64,000 bases of DNA from an uncultured Pseudomonadales bacterium (GTDB lineage Bacteria > Pseudomonadota > Gammaproteobacteria > Pseudomonadales > Pseudohongiellaceae), in NCBI GenBank assembly GCA_943842505.1, contig CALTDI010000002.1, positions 62,001 through 126,000 on the forward strand, given 5' to 3'. A program made the translations under genes and the position numbers. Below are positions 45,187 through 53,587 of the stretch, in pieces; positions within the stretch are counted from its first letter, which is position 1, and each line of letters begins with the position of its first letter. The notes beneath the pieces are model-generated. The model was not told where the DNA came from. It ran no database searches and saw only the letters and a program-made list of their open reading frames with translations.

Positions 45187-47616
45187 ATGAAGAGAATCGT
45201 CTTGCTAGCAGCTGCGATTACCGCATTACTCAGTAATTCCTTAGTTTTCGCACAAGGCATTCAACAGACGAAAGGATCGTTTCAAGACAAGTTTCGTCAG
45301 CTGGACGAAGTCTTACCGACTCCGAATGTTTATAGAAACGCCTCCGGCCAGCCGGGCCATCAGTATTGGCAGCAGGAAGTCGATTACGCGATCGATGTCG
45401 CTTTGGATGAAGAGTCGCAGCGAATCTCCGGAACCGAAACCATTAGCTATCAGAACAACTCTCCAGACACCTTGGGTTATCTCTGGTTGCAGCTAGATCA
45501 GAACCGTTTTCGCAATGACTCCATGGGCAACATGAGCTCTACCTTTAATGGGAGTAGCCCTGACTCGGATTCGCCTGCCCGCCTAAGCCTGGGCCAGCTA
45601 CGCAGTATCCAATACATGGAAGACGTGGACCATGGCTACGAAATAAACTCCGTCCGCGACAGTTCGGGCAATGACCTGCCCCATACGATTGTCGGCACTC
45701 TAATGCGCATAGATCTGGCGCGTCCTCTAAGCTCGGGTCAAGACATTGAATTCGAAATCGACTATGCCTATCACATCGTCAATGGCGATGTGCTTCGGCC
45801 TCGTGGTGGCTACGAGTATTTTCCGGATGACGAGAATGAGGACGGTAATTATCTGTTCGCAATCTCCCAATGGTTCCCTCGCCTGGTTGCCTATACCGAC
45901 TACGAGGGTTGGACCAACAAGGAATTTCTAGGCTCAGGTGAGTTCACTCTGGAGTTTGGTGACTACGAAGTTTCACTGACCGTTCCTTCAGATCACATCG
46001 TGGCGGCTACTGGCGAGCTGCAGAATGCTAACCAGGTGTTAACCCGGGTTCAGCGCGATCGTCTGCAGGAAGCGGAGACGGCCGCACGCCCCGTGTTCAT
46101 CGTTACGCCCGAAGAAGCCCTAGAGAACGAGAGCGAAGGGGTGAGCGACACGAAGACATGGCGCTTCACTGCTAAAAACGTTCGTGACTTCGCCTGGGGC
46201 TCTTCAAGAAAATTTATTTGGGATGCCAAGGGGTATCGTCAGGAAGGTGCCGAGCAAGAGCTGGTAATGGCGATGTCCTACTACCCTAAGGAAGGCGGCA
46301 CTCTGTGGTCAGATTTGTCTACTGAAGTTGTCATTCATACACTGGAAGTGTACAGCCGCTTCTCGTTCGATTTTCCCTATCCTACGGCCATTTCATTGAA
46401 TGCTGGTTTTGTCGGTGGTATGGAATATCCGATGATCACATTTAATGGCCCGCGAACCACGCTGCAGGACGATGGTAGTCGTACTTATTCTCTGGCGGAA
46501 AAACGTTTCCTGATAGGAGTAGTGATTCACGAGGTGGGACACTTCTATTTCCCCATGATAGTTAACTCTGACGAGCGTCAATGGACCTGGATGGATGAAG
46601 GGATTAACAGCTATCTTGATTCGGTTGCAGGGCGCGAGTGGGATGCAGAGATACCCTGGGGTGTTGAGCCAAGGTATATCGTCGATTATATGGTTTCACA
46701 GAATCAGGTTCCTATCATGACGCAGTCTGACAGCGTGCTGCGCTTGGGGCCCAACGCCTATTCGAAGCCTGCTACTGCTATCAATATTCTGCGCGAAACA
46801 ATTATGGGGCGTGAGCTTTTCGATTTCGCATTCAAAGAGTACTCGCGTCAATGGGAGTTCAAGCGACCCACGCCGGCAGACTTCTTTCGTACTATGGAAG
46901 AGGCGTCTGGTATAGATCTGGACTGGTTCTGGCGTGGCTGGTTCTACACGACCGACCATGTGGATATCTCCCTCGACCGTGTCTACCAGATGCGCATGGA
47001 TACGGAGAATCCAGATATCGATTATTCTCGCCAGCGTGAGATTGAGAAAGCCTTGCCGCCCTCCGTCTACATCGAGAGAAATCGTGAGGAAGGCAGGTTG
47101 ACCTGGGTTGAGCGTAATGCAGATGTTCGTGACTTCTATGACGACAACGATCAATTCACGGTCACTAACAAGGAGCGCAATAGCTACAACAGTTTTCTGG
47201 AAGGCTTGGAAGACTGGGAGCGTGCTGTTCTCGAGCGCGCAGTCTCGCAAGACCTGAACTACTATATCTTCGAGCTCTCCAATGCAGGTGGTTTGGTAAT
47301 GCCGGTAATTCTGGAAATGGAATATGCCGATGGGAGCAAGGAAGAGGTGCGTCTGCCAGCCGAGGTATGGCGAAGAAATGCGCGCCAGGTTAAGAAGCTC
47401 ATGGTGAGCGAGAAGGAATTGCTCAGTATTGTTATCGACCCCATGCAGGAAACTGCCGACGCCGATATTGAGAATAACTACTATCCGCGCCGAATCATTC
47501 CTTCACGCATAGAAAGTTTTAAATCTGAAGGCGGTGGTAGCCTGATCGGTCGCGATATCATGCAAGATATTAAGACAGAGCTTAAGACTGATGACGATGA
47601 TGAGCCTGAAGACTAA
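45187..47616 (+). CDS. M1 family metallopeptidase, exported
   Basis: 809 residues. An N-terminal signal peptide (KRIVLLAAAITALLSNSLVFAQ) precedes a beta-sandwich domain and the gluzincin catalytic domain. Zinc motif His448-Glu449-x-x-His452 (VIHEVGHFYF) with Glu471 in WTWMDEGINSY, 18 residues later; substrate-binding GAMEN-like GGMEYPMI. The domain order fits the aminopeptidase N-like periplasmic group, with a long C-terminal part. AGGAGA before the ATG. The DUF6702 gene overlaps by 26 bp. Confidence 0.92.
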   Translation: MKRIVLLAAAITALLSNSLVFAQGIQQTKGSFQDKFRQLDEVLPTPNVYRNASGQPGHQYWQQEVDYAIDVALDEESQRISGTETISYQNNSPDTLGYLWLQLDQNRFRNDSMGNMSSTFNGSSPDSDSPARLSLGQLRSIQYMEDVDHGYEINSVRDSSGNDLPHTIVGTLMRIDLARPLSSGQDIEFEIDYAYHIVNGDVLRPRGGYEYFPDDENEDGNYLFAISQWFPRLVAYTDYEGWTNKEFLGSGEFTLEFGDYEVSLTVPSDHIVAATGELQNANQVLTRVQRDRLQEAETAARPVFIVTPEEALENESEGVSDTKTWRFTAKNVRDFAWGSSRKFIWDAKGYRQEGAEQELVMAMSYYPKEGGTLWSDLSTEVVIHTLEVYSRFSFDFPYPTAISLNAGFVGGMEYPMITFNGPRTTLQDDGSRTYSLAEKRFLIGVVIHEVGHFYFPMIVNSDERQWTWMDEGINSYLDSVAGREWDAEIPWGVEPRYIVDYMVSQNQVPIMTQSDSVLRLGPNAYSKPATAINILRETIMGRELFDFAFKEYSRQWEFKRPTPADFFRTMEEASGIDLDWFWRGWFYTTDHVDISLDRVYQMRMDTENPDIDYSRQREIEKALPPSVYIERNREEGRLTWVERNADVRDFYDDNDQFTVTNKERNSYNSFLEGLEDWERAVLERAVSQDLNYYIFELSNAGGLVMPVILEMEYADGSKEEVRLPAEVWRRNARQVKKLMVSEKELLSIVIDPMQETADADIENNYYPRRIIPSRIESFKSEGGGSLIGRDIMQDIKTELKTDDDDEPED

Positions 47617-48154
47617 GCAGAGCCTACTGTCTTTGCGAGAAAGGCCAAGAGCGCTTGCTCTTGGCCTTCTATTTAGCCTCTTTGGTCTGCTATCAGGGTA
47701 CAGCGCTGCCCATCAGCAGAAAATGGCGGTCACTCGTATCTTGTTCAATGAGAACACGGACAATATTGAAATCATGCACAGGTTTTTCATTCACGATGCG
47801 GAGCATGCTGCGGGCGTAGTGTTTGGTGAGTCGCAGAACCTAATGGAATCAGATGTATCGCGGGAGCTGTTCAGTAATTACGTAATTAATCGTTTTGCGG
47901 TTGCCGCAGAGGACTCCCTCGGGAAGAGTATTGAGCTGAGCCTGAACTATGTGGGCGCAGAAATAGATGGCCAGTTTCTCTGGGTCTATCAGGAGACCGA
48001 GCAGCTAGATGATGTGAAAGCGCTAAGTGTTGTGAATTTGGCGCTTCGAGATGTGTGGCCGGATCAGGTTAACCTGGTGAATGTTGAAAAAGAGGGCCAG
48101 ATTCTCTCCATGTCGTTCTCAGACTCTATCGAGTCACTGCGCGTCGAACTCTAA
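47591..48154 (+). CDS. DUF6702 family protein
   Basis: 187 residues. A hydrophobic N-terminus (about 20-40, LALGLLFSLFGLLSGYSAAH) looks like a signal peptide ending in SAAH. The mature part, starting MAVTRILFNENTDNIEIMHRFFIHD, matches the DUF6702 pattern of short beta strands. No function is known. The 26-bp overlap with the M1 peptidase gene suggests that the two are expressed together. Confidence 0.75.
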   Translation: MTMMSLKTKQSLLSLRERPRALALGLLFSLFGLLSGYSAAHQQKMAVTRILFNENTDNIEIMHRFFIHDAEHAAGVVFGESQNLMESDVSRELFSNYVINRFAVAAEDSLGKSIELSLNYVGAEIDGQFLWVYQETEQLDDVKALSVVNLALRDVWPDQVNLVNVEKEGQILSMSFSDSIESLRVEL

Positions 48155-48188
48155 GACCAGTCGAATCTCTTTTTGCGCAGCTGCGTCG

Positions 48189-49709
48189 CTAGGCATCTTC
48201 CTTCTTTTGTCCCAGCCCTTGATAGTCTGCTATGGCTAGGCCTGCAGCAACGCTGGTGAAAGGGTCGTGCTCTATGACCTTGCCTGGGAACCGGGCCTCT
48301 AGTATTCGCTTAACGGCCGGTATGAGCGAAGACCCGCCAGTTCTTATGACCAGGTCTATATCGTTACTTTGTAAATCCACGCTATCCAACAGATCAGATA
48401 TCGACTCACTGAAACGATCGAGTAAATCGGCAATCATGACTTCGAACTGATCGCGGCTCACGTCAAATTCGATATCCAGTTCGGGTATGTCCAGCTTTGC
48501 GACATCTTTGTCGGAAAGTTCGGCCTTTAAGTCCTTGATGCACTGGAATACCAGATAGCTGTAGTTGCTCTTGATCATATCGTAAAGGCGCTGGAATTTT
48601 ATTGAAGCCTCGTCCTTTTCATTAATTCTCTGCATAAGCGGCGTCGTAAACTTGTTCTGATTGAGCATGTAGCTGATGGCCCAATTCAGAAGCAGGTCCT
48701 CATATTCCTCAAATGGAAACAAGGTTTCTATTTCGCGATCTTCTCCGGCGCGCTTCCAGCGTTCACCCTTGCCTAGAAGGGGAAATAACAATTTCTTGAA
48801 TAACACCTGATCGATATGGTCGCCACCCAATCCTATTCCATGTGTGGCCACGACTTCGAAGTTGGATTGCTCACGCCGAATCAAGCAGAGGTCGAGTGTG
48901 CCGCCACCGAAGTCCACAGCCAAGAGAATTTGTGAATGTGCGGGCTGTTCCTGATTTGTGTGCAGGTAGCTCAGGGCAGCTGCTATGGGTTCGGGGTAAT
49001 AGGATTGCTGGACAAACTCTGCGTAGCCATAGGCTTCGGACAGCATGTCGAGAGCCGCATGATTTCGATTGTCGGCGCTGCCCTCGAAATTCACAGGGTG
49101 GCCAATACAGGCATGGTTAGTTGGGACAGGGTCGGCGAACTGCCTAGAGACCAATAAGTCTATGCTCTTTCTGATCCTTAGCAGCAGTGGAGTAATTAGA
49201 GCTACTAATCGAAAGGCTCTATCGAAAACCATAAGACGTGGAGCATCGGCACTGCCTAACAGTCGTTTAATGCCTCTAAAGAGGCGTCCCTGTTGACCGC
49301 CGTCTACAAAAGACTGGCCGTATAGAGTCTGGGTATTGGCTTCTTCAGGCAGGCCCCTATCGCCGGTTTGGCCGGTGGTGGTTCTGGCTTCGCCCAGAAT
49401 CTCGGCGCTAAGCTCGACTTTCCGACCTGTATTGCTCTGGATGTAGTTGTTGATCGCAGCCTGGCCGGTGCTGATCTGGAAGTCTCTATCTATATAAGTG
49501 GCCGACGGCATGATAGCCGAAAGCTGTTCTAGTTGAACGAGATGCACCTTGCTGCCATCGAAGATCGCAGCCGCGCTATTGCTGGTGCCGTAATCAATGC
49601 CAATGCCTACTGTGTGTTGAGAAAGCGATTGCGATGTTTCTTCGTTGTCTGGGAAGGAGTTCTGATTAGGAATATCGAAGCCGGGGAGTGAATTTTGATG
49701 ATTTGGCAC
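48189..49709 (-). CDS. YegD-like Hsp70-family protein lacking a substrate-binding domain
   Basis: 506 residues, only the actin-like ATPase part plus a helical insert. ATP-binding signatures: GIGIDYGTSNSAAAIF (phosphate 1), LLAVDFGGGTLDLCLI (phosphate 2) and RTGGSSLIPAVKRILEARFP (adenosine). DnaK's C-terminal beta-sandwich substrate domain is absent, as in YegD, so ordinary chaperone activity is unlikely. GTG start. Not linked here to a J-protein or nucleotide exchange factor gene. Confidence 0.88.
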   Translation of the reverse strand: MPNHQNSLPGFDIPNQNSFPDNEETSQSLSQHTVGIGIDYGTSNSAAAIFDGSKVHLVQLEQLSAIMPSATYIDRDFQISTGQAAINNYIQSNTGRKVELSAEILGEARTTTGQTGDRGLPEEANTQTLYGQSFVDGGQQGRLFRGIKRLLGSADAPRLMVFDRAFRLVALITPLLLRIRKSIDLLVSRQFADPVPTNHACIGHPVNFEGSADNRNHAALDMLSEAYGYAEFVQQSYYPEPIAAALSYLHTNQEQPAHSQILLAVDFGGGTLDLCLIRREQSNFEVVATHGIGLGGDHIDQVLFKKLLFPLLGKGERWKRAGEDREIETLFPFEEYEDLLLNWAISYMLNQNKFTTPLMQRINEKDEASIKFQRLYDMIKSNYSYLVFQCIKDLKAELSDKDVAKLDIPELDIEFDVSRDQFEVMIADLLDRFSESISDLLDSVDLQSNDIDLVIRTGGSSLIPAVKRILEARFPGKVIEHDPFTSVAAGLAIADYQGLGQKKEDA

Positions 49710-50067
49710 TAGCTGAGCAGACCTGTTGATTTTACTGAACGATTAGGCAAAAACTTTGCATCGAATCCGAAATTGAGGGCAATTGAATTATTGCTGCGTA
49801 TTGGCATTGTTAGATGTGCGTGAAAAGTCGCGTATTAGATCACATTTCGGCTATTGCTCGCCAGTGGAAATTCTCTGAGAGACGACTTAGGGCGCCGGAA
49901 ATTGGTGCTGAGGTGGGCTCTTCCGGACGTTTCCCCCGCTGCTTTGGAAGCGAGGTGCCTGACCAAAAGCAACGTCTGAATGAGAGTTGAATCTTGTCGG
50001 AACTTAACCTATGCTCCCTCGGTCAGATAGGTATTACAAAGGCAATATTGTAGTTTTAGGAGTATTC
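49710..50067. other. 358-bp region between divergent genes, no gene seen
   Basis: It separates the Hsp70-like gene from the divergent cyclophilin gene and should hold promoters for both. A GC-rich block at about 49890-49970 contains short hairpins (GCGCC/GGTGC around 49892-49908). No known RNA family is recognised. Confidence 0.45.
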
Positions 50068-51024
50068 ATGTCCGTAGTTAGTTGGCGCAGCCTTGGCAGA
50101 AACCTCAGCTATGCCTCAATTCGACTTGTTCTGTGTTTCATCCTCGTTCCCGCCCCGTCCGCTATGGCTGGAACTATAGTTCGTATTAGTACCAGTATCG
50201 GCGATTATTCCATAGAATTGCTAGATGACGTGACACCAATCACGGTCCAGAATTTCCTGAATTACGTCAATCGTAACGACTATAACGGCACCTATATCCA
50301 TCGCGCCGTCGATAATTTTGTGGTGCAGGGCGGCGGATACCGTTTTCGTCTGTTCGAAGGTCCTATCGATGTGCCTTCCGATGCTCCGATTCAGAATGAA
50401 TTCAGTGTGTCCAACACACGCGGCACGGTAGCAATGGCAAAAGTCGATGGTGATCCAGACAGCGCCACAAATCAGTGGTTTGTGAATTTGGTGGACAATA
50501 GTGCGTCACTGGATAGCAGTAATGGCGGGTTCACAGTCTTTGGCGTCGTATTGGGTGATGGCATGATTACGGTGGACGCTATCGATGCCCTGCCTTTTAT
50601 CTCCCTAGGGCTGAAAGCCTCTGAGGCTCCCTACATCACCCCTGAATATATCAATCCAGAAGACTTCCTCTATATTAGTGCTGAGGTCATGCAGCGCTTT
50701 AGCTCAGCACCCCATGTGCTCGAATCGGCGACAGGGCTGTTAATAACCTCGGTGAGTATCGATTCGGGCGCCGATCTTATCAGCATGAATTTTAACGCAG
50801 TGAGTTCCTCGCCAAATATGGTAATTCGCGCAAACGCAGAGAGTGTCATTCCGCGCAAAGAGAGCTTCGATGGCATAGCCGAATATTCCACCATTGACGG
50901 GCGCCTCAGAATTCCCTCGCTGGAAGTAAATTTAAATGGCACGGTGAGCATAGTTAACAACGTGGTTTTTGTTCTTACTGATCTTGCTACGGGTACCTTT
51001 ACACTGGAATCGTTTGACCAGTAA
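50068..51024 (+). CDS. Exported cyclophilin-type peptidyl-prolyl isomerase
   Basis: 318 residues from ATG 50068, chosen for TTAGGAG before it and a signal peptide just after (LVLCFILVPAPSAMAG). The cyclophilin domain (about 40-210) includes TVQNFLNYVNRNDYNGTYIH, FVVQGGGYRF, RGTVAMAK, SATNQWFVNLVDN and FTVFGVV. The C-terminal ~100 residues form an unrecognised beta-rich extension. It catalyses proline isomerisation during folding of periplasmic or outer-membrane proteins. Confidence 0.9.
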   Translation: MSVVSWRSLGRNLSYASIRLVLCFILVPAPSAMAGTIVRISTSIGDYSIELLDDVTPITVQNFLNYVNRNDYNGTYIHRAVDNFVVQGGGYRFRLFEGPIDVPSDAPIQNEFSVSNTRGTVAMAKVDGDPDSATNQWFVNLVDNSASLDSSNGGFTVFGVVLGDGMITVDAIDALPFISLGLKASEAPYITPEYINPEDFLYISAEVMQRFSSAPHVLESATGLLITSVSIDSGADLISMNFNAVSSSPNMVIRANAESVIPRKESFDGIAEYSTIDGRLRIPSLEVNLNGTVSIVNNVVFVLTDLATGTFTLESFDQ

Positions 51025-51045
51025 TTTGAAGAGGCAAGGGAAATA

Positions 51046-52386
51046 GTGGCAGCGGCGCGCGGAGAGTTTTCATCCAGGTTCGGCTTTCTCATGGCCGCGT
51101 CAGGTTCTGCAGTTGGCCTCGGTAATATCTGGGGTTTTCCCACTAATACTGCCTCCAATGGCGGTGCCGCATTTCTGTTTACCTATCTTATTCTTGCCTT
51201 TGCCCTAGGCTACCCGGCTTTGATGGCTGAGCTCATTATCGGCAGACATACGCGTTCCAATGCTGTGGCCGCGCTCAACAGCATTTCCACCGGCAGGAAG
51301 AGTCAGATTCTTGCCATGGGTATCGGTCTCGTTGGTATTGTGACGGTCAGCCTGATACTTAGCTTCTACGCCATAGTCAGTGGCTGGATGATGGCTTTCT
51401 TTTTAGACCCTCTTGCCAGAATTTTAGGCCTGACAGGATTCTCCGAGTGGCTGACTACCGATACGGAGCTTCGAAATGCGATCTTCGTCGTTATTTTCAT
51501 GGTATTCACTGTTCTCATCATTACCGCTGGAGTAAAGGATGGCATAGAGAAATGGGCCACCCGGCTGATGCCATCGCTAATCGGGATACTGGTACTCCTG
51601 ATTCTTTATGTGTTCACCCTTGAAGGTGCTATGGATGGTTTGCGTGCCTATCTAGTGCCGGATTTTTCACGAGTTACCGATCCACAGTTGTTGATCAATG
51701 CCATGGGGCAAGCTTTCTTCTCCCTCTCTCTTGGCGTCGGTACTATGCTGGTGTATGGATCCTACATTAGCAAGGATGAGAATCTTCCCGTGGTAGGCGC
51801 TCTGGTGGCTTTGTTAGATGTTGGTATTGCGGTACTTGCGGGATTGCTTATATTGCCAGCGATGTATGTGGCGTTGGCCAGCGGGGTGGAAATCTTCGAT
51901 GATACGGGTGGCCTGATAGCGGGGCCTGGTTTGATCGTTTCGGTTCTACCGGCGCTTTTTAACAACATGGGTGCAATCGGTATTCTAGTAGCGCTAGCGT
52001 TCTTCTCATTGATGACAATAGCGTCACTCACCTCGTCGATTTCCATGCTTGAAGTGCCGGTAGCTTATAGTGTCGAGAATAGAGGTATGCCCAGGCCGAA
52101 GGCGGCAATCATTATCGGTATTATCATCACGTTTACTTCTCTGCTTATCGTTTTTAATTTCGATCCTCTCTTCGATTGGGTGGTGAACTTCACCACGGAG
52201 AGAAGTCAGCCACTGTTAAGTCTGTTCATCTGTGTTTTCGCGGCCTGGATCTGGCGTCGGAACGAGATCCTTGATGAGATTCGTCACGGCAGCCCAGAGG
52301 CTGAACATGGGCTCTTCTGGAAGATCTGGCCCTTTTACGTTAAGTTCATTTGCCCCATCGCGATCCTCGCGGTGTATTTCCAGTAG
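51046..52386 (+). CDS. Sodium-dependent transporter of the neurotransmitter:sodium symporter (NSS) family
   Basis: 446 residues, about 11 transmembrane helices as in bacterial NSS members (LeuT/MhsT type). The N-terminal signature GFLMAASGSAVGLGNIWGFP, with the unwound first helix, is intact. Later helices include YGSYISKDENLP and LTSSISMLEVPVAY. It imports amino acids with sodium; the specific substrate is not predictable. GTG start 21 bp after the cyclophilin gene. Confidence 0.92.
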   Translation: MAAARGEFSSRFGFLMAASGSAVGLGNIWGFPTNTASNGGAAFLFTYLILAFALGYPALMAELIIGRHTRSNAVAALNSISTGRKSQILAMGIGLVGIVTVSLILSFYAIVSGWMMAFFLDPLARILGLTGFSEWLTTDTELRNAIFVVIFMVFTVLIITAGVKDGIEKWATRLMPSLIGILVLLILYVFTLEGAMDGLRAYLVPDFSRVTDPQLLINAMGQAFFSLSLGVGTMLVYGSYISKDENLPVVGALVALLDVGIAVLAGLLILPAMYVALASGVEIFDDTGGLIAGPGLIVSVLPALFNNMGAIGILVALAFFSLMTIASLTSSISMLEVPVAYSVENRGMPRPKAAIIIGIIITFTSLLIVFNFDPLFDWVVNFTTERSQPLLSLFICVFAAWIWRRNEILDEIRHGSPEAEHGLFWKIWPFYVKFICPIAILAVYFQ

Positions 52387-52463
52387 AGTTTCTTTTAGAA
52401 CATCCAGTATGCTAACGTAGTCTAAAAAAGAGCTGCAGGCTTCGCCCTGCTTGGAGAACTGTC

Positions 52464-53318
52464 ATGACGAATGTCCCCGCAAAATCGATACGTTCGCTTA
52501 CATTAGATACACCTAGCAGACGACAATTCCTGCGCACGCTATCTGTGCTTCCGCTGGGAGCGGGCGTTGGTCTGTTGCCTCTAGCCTCGCAGGCGGCGGA
52601 TGGCTCTGTAGCGAATAATGTGAAAGCGCTGACCTTTGATGTGTTCGGAACGGTCGTCGATTGGTATGGCTCCATTATTCGGGAAGGTCAATTGCTAGCA
52701 GCAAAGAAGGGCTACGATGTCGACTGGGCAGCATTTACGCTGAGTTGGCGCGCAGGCTACGGCCCCGCCATGAATAAGGTTCGTTCTGGCCAGATGCCCT
52801 GGACCAAGATAGACGACCTTCACCGTATGATTCTCGATGACCTGGTTAAAGAATACGGTCTTACCGGCATGAGTGAGGCCGAACTGGTACATTTCAATGA
52901 GGCATGGCATCGCCTCTCTCCCTGGCCTGATACAGTCTCGGGCTTGAATAAGCTAAAGAGCAAGTATGTGATTACAACACTCTCCAATGGCAATGTTTCT
53001 CTGCTGACGCATATGGCGAAGAACGGTGGATTGCCCTGGGATGCGATTCTCTCTGCAGAACTGTCCGGGCACTATAAGCCTGATCCCGAGGCCTATCTCA
53101 AGGCTGCTGATTTGCTCAGCTTGAAGCCAGAGCAGGTAATGATGGTGGCAGCGCATCCGGGCGATCTGCGTGCGGCAGCTCGTACAGGCTTGAGGACGGC
53201 CTATGTCATTCGCCCACTAGAGCGCGGCCCTGGGCGGCCGGTGAACAGAAATCCGGATGGTGAGTTCGACTATACGGCGGAGGACTTCAACGATCTAGCG
53301 CAGCAGCTGGGAGCCTGA
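52464..53318 (+). CDS. Haloacid-dehalogenase type II hydrolase with Tat signal
   Basis: 284 residues. The N-terminus has a twin-arginine motif (SRRQFLR, Arg19-Arg20), a hydrophobic core and a likely cleavage after QAA, so export folded to the periplasm is predicted. The HAD domain starts at Asp59 (LTFDVFGTVVDW), with the Ser/Thr motif in TTLSNGN and Lys in HYKPDPEAY. The type II cap lies between them. Family enzymes remove halogen from (S)-2-haloacids, but many have other substrates. DUF2164 follows one base later. Confidence 0.85.
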   Translation: MTNVPAKSIRSLTLDTPSRRQFLRTLSVLPLGAGVGLLPLASQAADGSVANNVKALTFDVFGTVVDWYGSIIREGQLLAAKKGYDVDWAAFTLSWRAGYGPAMNKVRSGQMPWTKIDDLHRMILDDLVKEYGLTGMSEAELVHFNEAWHRLSPWPDTVSGLNKLKSKYVITTLSNGNVSLLTHMAKNGGLPWDAILSAELSGHYKPDPEAYLKAADLLSLKPEQVMMVAAHPGDLRAAARTGLRTAYVIRPLERGPGRPVNRNPDGEFDYTAEDFNDLAQQLGA

Positions 53319-53319
53319 G

Positions 53320-53565
53320 TTGGCGGATATCGAGCTCGATAGTAGCGTTAAGGTTGATGTAGTAGCGAAAATTCAAAAATATTTTCAAGACGAGCTGCAT
53401 CAGGAACTAGGCAGCTTCGATGCGGAATTTCTGCTAGATTTTTTCTCGAAGGAAGTGGGTGGGTATTACTACAATCAGGGTTTGGCAGATGCGTTGAAAA
53501 GCTTTGAGCTGAAGATGGAAGATGTGAGTGATGCGGTCTATCAATTGGAGAAGGAGACTGACTAG
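53320..53565 (+). CDS. DUF2164 family protein
   Basis: 81 residues matching DUF2164 over its whole length: KIQKYFQDELHQELGSFDAEFLLDFFSKEVGGYYYNQG is covered by the conserved positions (FDAEFLLDF, GGYYYNQGLADA). Cytosolic, acidic, no known activity. TTG start one base after the HAD stop; probably translationally coupled. Confidence 0.82.
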   Translation: MADIELDSSVKVDVVAKIQKYFQDELHQELGSFDAEFLLDFFSKEVGGYYYNQGLADALKSFELKMEDVSDAVYQLEKETD

Positions 53566-53587
53566 GCGGGGCGCCAGGGTCAGAATC

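Noticed and set aside
49860..49985. 6S RNA or signal recognition particle RNA
   Set aside because: The ATTCTCTGAG and TCCGGA fragments are suggestive, but the closing stem and conserved loops of either RNA are absent.
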